Notes: generated by a model from the sequence alone, not told the origin. 14,963 nucleotides of DNA from Hydrogenophaga sp. (GCA_020047875.1 JAIFNE010000128.1:1-14963), one strand, 5' to 3'; shown: positions 1 through 6,728, counted from the first letter of the stretch. Translations and numbers: made by a program.

Positions 1-806
1 AGCGCGATCAGCGAGGGCTCGGTGTAGGGCTCCAGCCACTTGGCTTTGCCAAAGCGCGACTGGAAGGTGACCTTGTAACGGTCCTTGGCCAGGCCCAGCT
101 GCTCGGCCAGCAGGCGGCCGGTCTTGTGGCATTCGCAGTGATAAGGGTCGCCCAGATCGAGCGTGCGCTCGGGCACGCCGTGAAAACTCATCACCAGCTG
201 TTCGCTCTGGCCGTGGTGCAGCCAGTGGGTGCGGATTTTCTTGGCCAGGGCTTCGATGTAGCCGCGGTCGTCGTGGTAGCGGTTGATGAAGCGCAGTTCG
301 GGCAGCTGGCGGGTGTTGAGTGCCCAGAGCGCTACCGCGTCGAACACGCTGGCGGTGGTGGTGCCGCTGTATTGCGGGTAGGCCGAGGCGATCAGCACCC
401 GGTTCACCCCTTGCGCCTTCAGTTCATCGAGCACGGAGGCGATGGACGGGTTGCCGTAGCGCATGGCGTAGCGCACCGTCACCTGGTGACCGCGCTCGCC
501 CAGGTAGCCCCGCAGCAGCGTGGCCTGCTTCTCGGTCCAGACCTTGAGCGGCGAGCCCTCGGGCGTCCAGATGCTGGCGTACTTGGCTGCGGACTTGCTG
601 GGCCGCACCCGCAGGATGATGCCGTGCAGGATCAGCCACCACAGCGCCCTGGGAATCTCGACCACGCGGTGGTCGCCGAGAAACTCGGCCAGGTAGCGGC
701 GCAGCGCGGGCGCGGTGGGCTCGTCGGGCGTGCCGAGGTTGCAATACACCACGGCGGTGCGCGCGGGCTGACCGTGGGAATAGGGCGGTTCTTTTTGGAA
801 AGGCAT
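1..806 (-). CDS. hemH: Ferrochelatase (protoheme ferro-lyase), 3' end cut by window edge
   Basis: Ferrochelatase inserts Fe2+ into protoporphyrin IX, the last step of protoheme synthesis. The reading frame starts at the ATG at 806 (MPFQKEPPYSHG) and stays open to base 1, giving 268 codons; family members are usually about 310-370 residues, so the C-terminal quarter lies outside. Visible family signatures are the N-terminal VVYCNLGTPDEP, the central ASAYPQYSGTT, and SFHGVPER with the conserved metal/proton-binding His at about residue 209, followed by DPYHCECHKT and FQSRFGKAKWLEPYT. A GGGAG Shine-Dalgarno (complement of 817-821) sits 8 nt before the start, which supports this ATG. It is divergent from the HAD gene with almost no spacer, so its promoter must lie inside that gene. 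In many Burkholderiales hemH sits near hrcA/grpE; that cannot be checked here. Confidence 0.95.
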   Translation of the reverse strand, partial: MPFQKEPPYSHGQPARTAVVYCNLGTPDEPTAPALRRYLAEFLGDHRVVEIPRALWWLILHGIILRVRPSKSAAKYASIWTPEGSPLKVWTEKQATLLRGYLGERGHQVTVRYAMRYGNPSIASVLDELKAQGVNRVLIASAYPQYSGTTTASVFDAVALWALNTRQLPELRFINRYHDDRGYIEALAKKIRTHWLHHGQSEQLVMSFHGVPERTLDLGDPYHCECHKTGRLLAEQLGLAKDRYKVTFQSRFGKAKWLEPYTEPSLIA

Positions 807-825
807 GCGCTATTCTCCCGCAGAC

Positions 826-1581
826 ATGAATACCCTCCACGCCGACGCACCGCTCAGCCACGCCGATGGCGGATCGAAGGCCGTCACCTTTGATCCACAG
901 CGCATCCGCGTCGTCACCCTCGATCTGGACGACACGCTGTGGCCGATCTGGCCCACGATTGCTCGCGCAGAGGGCGTGTTGCAGCAATGGCTGGATGCCA
1001 ACGCGCCAGCCACCGCCGCACTCGGTCGCGACAAGGACACCCTGCGCGAGGTGCGCAACCAGATGCAGACCCTGCGGCCCGATCTGTCGCATGACATGAG
1101 TGCGCTGCGCCGCGAGTCGATCCGGCTGTTGCTGCAGCGTGCGGGCGACGACCCATCGCTGGCCGAGCCGGCGTTCGAGGCTTTTTTTGCCGAGCGTCAG
1201 CGGGTGGACCTGTTTGAAGACGCGTTGCCCGCGCTCGAATTTCTGGCCAGCCGCTTCCCGCTGGTGGCGCTGTCCAATGGCAATGCCGATGTCAAGCGGG
1301 TTGGCCTGGGCGCGTACTTTCACGCGAGTATCAGCGCACGCGAGTTCGGTGTGGCCAAGCCCGATGCGCGCATTTTTCACGCGGGTGCGGCCGCCGCGGG
1401 TGTGAGCACGGCCGAGGTGCTGCACATCGGAGACGATGCGCACCTGGACGGCGTGGGCGCACTCAACGCCGGCATGCAACTGGCCTGGCTCAACCGCACC
1501 GAGGCGCTTTGGGCGCATGCCCCGCTGCAACCCCATCTCACCGTGACCGACTTGCTGGCACTGTGCCGCGCGTTGGCCTGA
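826..1581 (+). CDS. HAD-superfamily hydrolase (phosphatase-like)
   Basis: This 251-residue protein has all four HAD motifs. Motif I is VTLDLDDTLWPIW (nucleophile Asp33, acid/base Asp35), motif II is VALSNGNADV, motif III is the Lys in VAKPDARIFHAG, and motif IV is HIGDDAHLDGVGALNAGM. A helical cap domain lies between motifs I and II. It is a soluble, Mg2+-dependent phosphohydrolase of the phosphoglycolate phosphatase/YjjG-like group; the substrate cannot be read from sequence. An in-frame ATG at 805 would add seven residues (MRYSPAD) and has GGAAAGG just before it, closely spaced. The 826 ATG has no clear ribosome site. I chose 826 because motif I then sits at about residue 33 and the start clears the hemH start, but 805 is possible. 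The GST gene follows after 18 nt and is probably cotranscribed. Confidence 0.85.
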   Translation: MNTLHADAPLSHADGGSKAVTFDPQRIRVVTLDLDDTLWPIWPTIARAEGVLQQWLDANAPATAALGRDKDTLREVRNQMQTLRPDLSHDMSALRRESIRLLLQRAGDDPSLAEPAFEAFFAERQRVDLFEDALPALEFLASRFPLVALSNGNADVKRVGLGAYFHASISAREFGVAKPDARIFHAGAAAAGVSTAEVLHIGDDAHLDGVGALNAGMQLAWLNRTEALWAHAPLQPHLTVTDLLALCRALA

Positions 1582-1599
1582 ACTGCTTCACAGTCAATC

Positions 1600-2259
1600 A
1601 TGAGCCTCACCATCTACGGCATTGCCGCCTCCCGCGCCGTGCGCCCACTGTGGGCTGCCACCGAGCTGGGTGTGACCTTCGAGCACGTTCCGCTGAATTA
1701 CCAGACCGGTGCCACGCGCACGCCCGAGTTTCTGGCGATCAATCCCAATGGCCACATTCCGGTGGTGGTGGACCGGCGCGGTGGCGACGATGGTGGCGAC
1801 ATTGTGGTTTGGGAAAGCATGGCCGGGGCGCTGTACATCGCCCGCCACCACGGCCAGCCCGATGGCCTGGGCATCACCCCGGCCAGCCCGCGCGAAGACG
1901 CTGAGGCTCTGCGTTGGAGTTTCTGGACGGTGAACGAATGTGAGAGCGACGCGCTTACCTTGCTGATGCACCGCCTGGTGATGCCACCCGAGCGCCGCAA
2001 GCCCGAGCTGGCCGAGGCGGCCGAGCGGCGTCTGGCGGTGCCGCTGCGGGTGATCGAACAACATCTGGCGGCCCAGCAGGCGCGCGGCCAAAGTCATCTG
2101 GCCGCGGCGCGATTCACCGTGGCCGATTTGTGTGTGGCGAGCGTTCTGAACTGGGCCCGCCCAGCCCGCGCGCTCATGCAGGCGCACCCGCTCACCCTTG
2201 ACTGGCTTGCGCGCTGCATCGAACGGCCGGCTCACCAGGCGGTGAAGGCTACGGGCTGA
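1600..2259 (+). CDS. Glutathione S-transferase family protein
   Basis: This 219-residue cytosolic protein has the two-domain GST layout. The thioredoxin-like N-terminal domain (about residues 1-85) begins LTIYGIAASRAVRP, with a Ser/Arg near the expected glutathione-activating position. It carries FLAINPNGHIPVVV with the cis-proline loop, then VVWESMAGALYIA, the Glu-Ser pair that binds the gamma-glutamyl group. An all-helical C-terminal domain follows, including FTVADLCVASVLNWA, the usual conserved Asp-containing helix cap. Likely roles are conjugation or reduction of electrophiles, but the substrate is unknown. It lies 18 nt downstream of the HAD gene on the same strand with no clear Shine-Dalgarno. 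Its last 11 bases overlap the convergent hpnE. Confidence 0.9.
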   Translation: MSLTIYGIAASRAVRPLWAATELGVTFEHVPLNYQTGATRTPEFLAINPNGHIPVVVDRRGGDDGGDIVVWESMAGALYIARHHGQPDGLGITPASPREDAEALRWSFWTVNECESDALTLLMHRLVMPPERRKPELAEAAERRLAVPLRVIEQHLAAQQARGQSHLAAARFTVADLCVASVLNWARPARALMQAHPLTLDWLARCIERPAHQAVKATG

Positions 2260-3610
2260 GGCGCTGCACCGCGGCCAGCCCGCTGCGCACCGCGCCCTCC
2301 AGCGTGGCGGGGTAGGGCCCTGCCACATAGTCGCCCGCTGCCCAGAGGCCGGGGGCGATCGCGGCAGCGGGGCGCCGCAGGCCTGGCGTGCAGGCGAAGG
2401 TGGCGCGCTTTTCCACCACGGTCTGCAGGGGTTGCAGGTGGTGCAGGTTCAGTTGGTCGCGCGCCTGCTGCAGTACCGCACGCTCCAGCGACTCGCGCTC
2501 GCCGCGGCTGTCGCTGACCACAAACGCCAGCACGCCGCTGGCGCTGTGATCGGCGGGGTTCAGCTGCCCGCGGTCGAACACGAACTGGGCTGGGGCTTCG
2601 GGCTGGCTGCGCAGCGCGAGCATGGGCTGCGACAGCCGCACGCCAGGCGCCCAGGCATACACGGTGGTGATGGCGGCGAAATCGAGGTCTGCGGTGGTAT
2701 CGGCCCAGGCTCGCAGCGCTGTCGCGCTGGCGGGCACTGCGCGATCGGCGGCGTCGTGCATGGCCTGCGCCGCGGGCGAGGCGCCGGTGGCCCAGATCAC
2801 GGCGTCAAACGGCAGGTCGAAGGCCTCGCCGTCGTGCCGACCCGCCAGCCGCCAGCCGCAGTCCGCTGGTTGCAGTCGGGTCACCCGGGCGCCGAGGTGC
2901 ACCCGGCTGGTGGCTGGATGCATGGCGGTCAGCCAGCGGGCCGCGGCGTCGGGAAGCAGCGCGCCCAGGTCCACGCGCGGCAACAGCAGGCTGGAGGGCG
3001 GCCAGGGCCCCGCGCGCGAACCAAACAGAGCGTCGCGCATCACCCGCAGAAACACCGACGCGCTGGCCTGGCTGGCCGGCAGGTTCAGCGCCGAGACACA
3101 GAGCGGCTCCACCAGTTCGTCCATCACCCGCTGGGGCAGGCCAGCGCAAAGGTCACCCACGGTGAGCGACTCAGCGCAGACAAAGCCCGAGCGCTGCCAG
3201 CCCAGCGACAGGCGCACCAGCGCCAGCCGCTCGCCACAGGTCCAGCCCCTGGCGGTAGCGATGGCGGCCAGGGCATCCAGCGGCGCGGGCAGGCGAGTGG
3301 CCCAGCCGGGTGTCTGCAAGCCCTGGCCGTCCGGGTAGGGCAGCGCGAGCGGCAGCGCCTTGAGAAGCTGGGTGGGATCGAGGCCCACGCGCCGCATCAG
3401 TTCCAGGCACTGGCTGTAGGCGCCGATCAGGATGTGCTGACCATTGTCCAGTCGCACCGTCACACCATCGGGGCGGGTGGCCGGCATGGCGCGCGCACGC
3501 CCGCCCAGCAGGCGGGTGGCTTCGAACACGGTCACGTCGATGCCTGCATCAGCCGCTGCCAGGGCCGCCGCGATGCCGGCCCAGCCGCCACCCACCACGG
3601 CCAGTTTCAT
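2249..3610 (-). CDS. hpnE: Hydroxysqualene dehydroxylase HpnE (squalene-associated FAD-dependent oxidoreductase)
   Basis: HpnE reduces hydroxysqualene to squalene, the third step of the HpnC/HpnD/HpnE route. The protein is 453 residues, close to the usual 420-460. It starts MKLAVVGGGWAGIAAA, the FAD dinucleotide-binding fold (GGGWAG at residues 7-12), followed by VTVFEATRLLGGRAR, the amine oxidase/desaturase second motif. The C-terminus has APGLWAAGDYVAGPYPATLEGAVRSG, the FAD-closing motif of phytoene-desaturase-like enzymes. The frame is open upstream to 3745, but that extension has no family likeness and overlaps hpnD, so Met at 3610 is the start. It lies 37 nt downstream of the hpnD stop, in the same operon. 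Its 3' end overlaps the convergent GST gene by 11 nt. Confidence 0.92.
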   Translation of the reverse strand: MKLAVVGGGWAGIAAALAAADAGIDVTVFEATRLLGGRARAMPATRPDGVTVRLDNGQHILIGAYSQCLELMRRVGLDPTQLLKALPLALPYPDGQGLQTPGWATRLPAPLDALAAIATARGWTCGERLALVRLSLGWQRSGFVCAESLTVGDLCAGLPQRVMDELVEPLCVSALNLPASQASASVFLRVMRDALFGSRAGPWPPSSLLLPRVDLGALLPDAAARWLTAMHPATSRVHLGARVTRLQPADCGWRLAGRHDGEAFDLPFDAVIWATGASPAAQAMHDAADRAVPASATALRAWADTTADLDFAAITTVYAWAPGVRLSQPMLALRSQPEAPAQFVFDRGQLNPADHSASGVLAFVVSDSRGERESLERAVLQQARDQLNLHHLQPLQTVVEKRATFACTPGLRRPAAAIAPGLWAAGDYVAGPYPATLEGAVRSGLAAVQRLSP

Positions 3611-3647
3611 GGCGGGTGCTTTGCGGATCACAGGCGCAGCCAAGCCA

Positions 3648-4485
3648 CTACAGTCGTCCCAGCGCCTGAACCTTCCAGGCCAGCCAGAATTTTCGCAACG
3701 GCGTGAGGCTGACGCGCTGCGTGAGCACCAGCGCCGGGTCGGCATGAATTTCCTGCAGCAAGGTGCGGTAGATGCTGGCCATCATGAGGCCCGGCTTCTG
3801 GCGACGGCGGTCGGCCTCGGGCAGCATGGCCAGCGCCTCGCTGTAGGTTCGCAGGGCGCGCTCGCACTGGAAGCGCATGAGTTCGACGAACCGACGCTGG
3901 AAGTCGGTTGGGTCCATGCCGGGCGCCTGGCCCCGTTTGATGAGTTCGTGGGCCTTGACGTCGAATTGCTGCGCGCACCGCGTCTTCGCCCACATCGCGC
4001 ACGATGTTGGTGAGCTGAAAGGCGAGTCCGAGTCGGTGCGCGTAGTCGGTGGTCTCGGGCTGCGTCTGGCCAAAGATGCGCGCCGCCACCTCGCCCACCA
4101 CGCCAGCCACCAGGTGGCAGTACTGCTGCAGGTTGGCGAAATCGAAATAGCGGTTTTGTTCCAGGTCCATCTGGCAACCGTCGATCACGGCGAGCAGGTG
4201 CCGGGCTTCAATGCCGAATGTGTTCGTGTGCGGCATCAGGGCCTGCATGACCGGGTGATTTTTCTGCCCCGCGTAGGCTTGAGCCACCTCACTGCGCCAC
4301 CAGGCGAGCTTGGTCTGGGCCACGCCGACATCGCTCACCTCGTCCACCACGTCGTCCACCTCGCGGCAAAAGGCGTAAAACGCGGTGATGGCAGCGCGCC
4401 GCTCGGGCGGCAGGAAGAGGAATGCGTAATAAAAACTGCTGCCTGAGGCGGCGGCTTTCTGTTGAACGTAGTCTTGTGGCGTCAT
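3648..4485 (-). pseudogene. hpnD: Presqualene diphosphate synthase HpnD, frameshifted by an inferred 29-nt deletion
   Basis: HpnD condenses two farnesyl diphosphates to presqualene diphosphate. The 5' part starts at ATG 4485 (MTPQDYVQQKAAASGSS). It shows the first Asp-rich motif FCREVDDVVDE (Asp44, Asp45, Asp48) and most of the second, LAFQLTNIVRDVGEDAVR, ending near residue 171. The reading then continues in another frame from base 3971 as QQFDVKAHELIKRG through LTPLRKFWLAWKVQALGRL to TAG at 3648-3650, a normal HpnD tail. Between the two parts the conserved RGRxYLP segment is absent. Aligned with the intact paralog hpnC in this window, 10 codons less one retained base (29 nt) are missing at 3971/3972. 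Programmed frameshifting would not explain lost conserved residues. Read as is, the product is a truncated, probably inactive enzyme; a sequencing or assembly error is the main alternative. Confidence 0.88.
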
Positions 4486-4670
4486 GGGCTCGGGGGAGTG
4501 TAATCAGCGCGGCCTGCTGCCTGTGCGACGGTGGGTTTGCCCGGGCGCATCGAACAATAGATGAGTGCGCTCCTCAGACGTTTTGTAAAGTCAGTCACGC
4601 TTAAGTCTGGCAGCGCAACAATTGCCGAGCAATCTCGCAACATCAAACATCAATCCTCACGAGGTCTTCC
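4486..4670. other. Divergent intergenic region between hpnD and the HiPIP gene
   Basis: These 185 bp must hold the promoters for both the hpnD-hpnE transcript (minus) and the HiPIP gene (plus). I see a Shine-Dalgarno GAGG at 4661-4664, six bases before the HiPIP ATG. AT-rich stretches such as TTTTGTAAAG (4581-4590) and TTAAGT (4601-4606) do not form a well-spaced -35/-10 pair. A short open frame starting with ATG at 4561 has no family likeness and is not called. Confidence 0.5.
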
Positions 4671-4960
4671 ATGTCCCAATCCAATCGCCGTGTTTTCATG
4701 CTCCAGGTTGCCGCTGGCAGCTCGGCTCTGGTGCTGGCCAATGCCCACGCCCAGGCCGCGCCCCTGGTCAACGAGAAAGACGCTCAGGCCATGGCGCTGG
4801 GCTACGCCGCCGACACCACCAAGGTGGACGCCAAGAAGTTCCCCAAGCACGCGGCCACGCAGCTGTGTAACAACTGCGCGCTCTACACCGGCAAGGCATC
4901 TTCCCCGGCAAGCAGGTGGCCGCCAAGGGCTGGTGCTCGGCCTGGGCCAAGAAGGCCTGA
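4671..4960 (+). pseudogene. High-potential iron-sulfur protein (HiPIP), frameshifted with loss of the third cluster cysteine
   Basis: HiPIPs are small periplasmic [4Fe-4S] electron carriers. The start at 4671 has GAGG 6 nt upstream. Residues 1-29 form a Tat signal: twin arginines in SQSNRRVFML, a hydrophobic stretch, and cleavage near AHAQA. The mature part reads KKFPKHAATQLCNNCALYTGKA, with the first two cluster cysteines at 66 and 69. At 4899-4901 the frame breaks and resumes two bases out of phase as FPGKQVAAKGWCSAWAKKA, stopping at 4958-4960 with the fourth cysteine. In the family about ten residues including the third Cys (as in ATDAVGGCPL) lie between GK(A) and the Phe-x-GKQV segment; here only 5 nt remain, implying roughly 25 nt lost. 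The encoded protein could not hold a normal cluster. Alternatively this is a sequence error. Confidence 0.85.
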
Positions 4961-5005
4961 GTGTCCCGAGGCGGGAGGCGCTCCTTCCTTTCGCCTGCAT
5001 TCCGA

Positions 5006-5051
5006 CGGGTGTCCCGGTGGCCATCGGCCGCTGTGGCACCCGGATTTTTTT
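5006..5051 (+). terminator. Intrinsic terminator after the HiPIP gene
   Basis: The arms 5006-5022 and 5026-5042 pair almost continuously around an ATC triloop. Outer CGGGTG pairs with CACCCG and inner GGCC with GGCC; between them are G-C and G-T pairs and one C-T mismatch. The stem is followed by GA and seven Ts (5045-5051). A T-run follows only on the plus strand, so it acts on transcripts from the HiPIP gene, whose stop is 45 nt upstream. It ends exactly where the ribosome site of the next gene begins. Confidence 0.85.
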
Positions 5052-5056
5052 GGTGA
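5052..5056 (+). promoter_or_regulatory. Ribosome binding site GGTGA deciding a TTG start
   Basis: GGTGA matches the anti-Shine-Dalgarno core and lies 7 nt before TTG at 5064. No in-frame ATG or GTG lies between the HiPIP stop and this point, and the next in-frame ATG (inside HTMVLATT) would remove about 40 conserved residues. This supports TTG as the start of the flavoprotein gene. The site directly abuts the terminator T-run. Confidence 0.55.
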
Positions 5057-5063
5057 AGTCGCA

Positions 5064-5630
5064 TTGCCTGTTGTTCGTACGCCAAACAGTTTTCCTGAAG
5101 ATGGCGCCCTGCGTGAACGCCTATGGCGGGAACTTCACAGGGCGGCGGCCGACCGCCGCCATGCATGGCACACGATGGTGCTCGCCACGACTTGCGCGGA
5201 TGGATTGGCCCAAGCGCGCACCGTGGTGCTGCGAGAGGTGCGCGCTGCCACAGAGCAACTGTTGATCTACACCGATGCGCGCAGCCCCAAGGTTGCTGAG
5301 TTGCGGGCGCAGCCTTTGGCCAGTGTCGTTTTGTGGAGTTCACACCTGAACTGGCAGTTGCGTCTGCAACTGCGTTTCGATCTGGTGCTGGATGGTGCCG
5401 AGGTCCGCACGGCCTGGGAGTGTGTGCGCCAGTCTTCCTCCGCCAGCGATTACCTGGCTTCCCGCGGGCCTGGCGCACCGTTGCCCGACCAGAGCGAGCC
5501 GAGTCTGCGCGAGCCGCGGCTGGCTGTCTTGGTGGGGCGCGTGTTGTCCATGGACTGGTTGGAGCTGCGGCGCGAAGGTCACCGTCGTGCCAGGCTGGAT
5601 GGGCGGGGGGTTGAGTGGCTCGTGCCCTGA
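5064..5630 (+). CDS. Pyridoxamine 5'-phosphate oxidase-like FMN-binding protein
   Basis: This protein of about 188 residues belongs to the pyridoxamine-phosphate-oxidase-like split-barrel flavoproteins. Visible features are LRERLWRELHRAAADRRHAWHTMVLATT at the N-terminus, then ARTVVLREV and LLIYTDARSPKVAELRAQPLASVVLWSSHLNWQLRLQ, the FMN-phosphate-binding strand pattern of PNPOx. The C-terminal part holds SDYLASRGPGAPLP and the ending MDWLELRREGHRRARL...VEWLVP, typical of the family's C-terminal dimerisation segment. It may oxidise pyridoxine/pyridoxamine phosphate or be a related FMN protein without that activity; true PdxH is usually longer (about 210-220 residues), so I leave the symbol blank. 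TTG at 5064 with GGTGA is the chosen start. It follows a strong terminator and converges on hpnC with 61 bp between. Confidence 0.8.
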   Translation: MPVVRTPNSFPEDGALRERLWRELHRAAADRRHAWHTMVLATTCADGLAQARTVVLREVRAATEQLLIYTDARSPKVAELRAQPLASVVLWSSHLNWQLRLQLRFDLVLDGAEVRTAWECVRQSSSASDYLASRGPGAPLPDQSEPSLREPRLAVLVGRVLSMDWLELRREGHRRARLDGRGVEWLVP

Positions 5631-5691
5631 ACTGGCAGCCTGCTGGCTTGGAAAGCGGCATTGGCAAGGCCTTGACCCGCGAGCCCGGTTT

Positions 5692-6594
5692 TCACCCCAT
5701 CCACAGCGTACGCCACAACAACACAGGCCCATCCCAGGCGCGCAATCGCGGGCGTACCTGCCAACTGCGATGGCCATGTCGGGCGGTTTTTTCCAGGATG
5801 CGCAGTCCACCCTGCACCACCAGCCGCAGCTCCCAGCCCGCGCGCCCTGGCACGCGGCGCGCCAGCGGCGCACCGGCCAGCATGAGGGCGCGCGCCTGTG
5901 TGCAGAGTTCTTCCACCGCCCGGGCCATGCGGACCTGGGTGGCAGCGTCCGGCGTGGCCTCGCGGCCAAAGTCGGCCAGTTGCACGCCTTGGCGTGCCAG
6001 CGCATCAACCGGCAGGTAGTGACGGCCCCGTGCGTGATCCACGCGGATGTCTTGCCAGAAGTTGATGAGCTGCAGCGCGCTGCAGATCTGGTCGCTTTGC
6101 GCGAGCGATTCCGCATCGCGCACGTCATACAGGTGAAGCAACAGCCGCCCGATCGGGTTGGCCGACAGCGCGCAGTAGGCCAGCAGCTCGTTGCTGCTGG
6201 CGTAACGGTGCCCATTGGCGGTGTGGCGCACGTCCTGTTCAAAGGCGCTGAGCAGGTCGTGCAGCAGCGGGCCGGGCAGGGCGTGTTGGGCAGCGGTGTG
6301 CCGCAGCGGTTGAAACACCTCTGGCCAGCGGCCCGGCGTGTCAAGCTGGCCGGTCAGCGCGGCGTTGAGTTGGGCGCGGTAGTCGGCCAGGTCGCGCAGA
6401 CGCTGTTCTGCAGGCGCTTCGCCCTCGTCGGCGATGTCGTCTGCGGTCCGGGCAAAGTGGTAGAGCGCGCGCACCGCCGGGCGCAGCGCCGGCGGACACA
6501 GCCAGGAGGCCACCGGAAAATTTTCATAGTGGTTCACGCCGCCTGGGGCTTGCGGGTGGTGTGCGTCGGGGTTGTTGGCGGGCGGTGAGGGCAT
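5692..6594 (-). CDS. hpnC: Hydroxysqualene synthase HpnC
   Basis: HpnC converts presqualene diphosphate to hydroxysqualene. The 300-residue protein has the trans-isoprenyl diphosphate synthase fold. It has the family-typical VNHYENFPVASWLCPPALRP near the N-terminus and the first Asp-rich motif FARTADDIADE (Asp52, Asp53, Asp56). A complete second motif, LINFWQDIRVDHARGRHYLP (residues 176-195), contains Asp182 and Asp186. I chose Met at 6594; GTG at 6537 (VNHYENF), preceded by AGGCGG, is a possible later start that would drop a Pro/His-rich 19-residue leader. The frame is open upstream to 6750, but that stretch is low-complexity and not family-like. It is on the same strand as hpnD/hpnE but separated from them by two opposite-strand genes, which is unusual for this trio. 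Confidence 0.9.
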   Translation of the reverse strand: MPSPPANNPDAHHPQAPGGVNHYENFPVASWLCPPALRPAVRALYHFARTADDIADEGEAPAEQRLRDLADYRAQLNAALTGQLDTPGRWPEVFQPLRHTAAQHALPGPLLHDLLSAFEQDVRHTANGHRYASSNELLAYCALSANPIGRLLLHLYDVRDAESLAQSDQICSALQLINFWQDIRVDHARGRHYLPVDALARQGVQLADFGREATPDAATQVRMARAVEELCTQARALMLAGAPLARRVPGRAGWELRLVVQGGLRILEKTARHGHRSWQVRPRLRAWDGPVLLWRTLWMG

Positions 6595-6728
6595 CGGTTT
6601 GGGGCAATCTGTGGTGCTGTGTGGGGGCTGTGGCTGGCGCGAGGCGCGGCGGGGAGTTTTGGGGTGTCTGGCTGGTGCGTGGCCGGCGGGTTCCCCCTGA
6701 TGCTGGTGGCACTCACTCAAATTTGCCC

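Noticed and set aside
424..1536. 370-residue minus-strand open frame spanning the hemH/HAD junction
   Set aside because: It runs out of phase through the true hemH start and antisense to the HAD motifs; no family likeness.
2432..3706. 424-residue plus-strand open frame opposite hpnE
   Set aside because: It is antisense to a well-recognised FAD enzyme; the translation is Gly/Ala/His/Gln-rich with no family motif, typical of high-GC shadow frames.
3940..4000. Programmed ribosomal frameshift in hpnD
   Set aside because: No slippery sequence is apparent, and conserved residues are missing rather than merely out of phase, so frameshifting could not restore a normal enzyme.
4608..4625. Sigma-54-like TGG...TTGC pattern before the HiPIP gene
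   Set aside because: The GG and GC elements are 13 bp apart instead of the 10 needed for a -24/-12 promoter.
4561..5265. 234-residue plus-strand frame starting upstream of the HiPIP gene
   Set aside because: It has no ribosome site, its translation is Pro/Thr/Arg-rich, and it is out of phase with both the HiPIP start and the flavoprotein; only a 20-codon stretch near 4901-4960 coincides with the true HiPIP tail.
5392..6588. 398-residue plus-strand open frame opposite hpnC
   Set aside because: It lies antisense to hpnC, whose two Asp-rich motifs are intact; the plus-strand translation has no recognisable domain.
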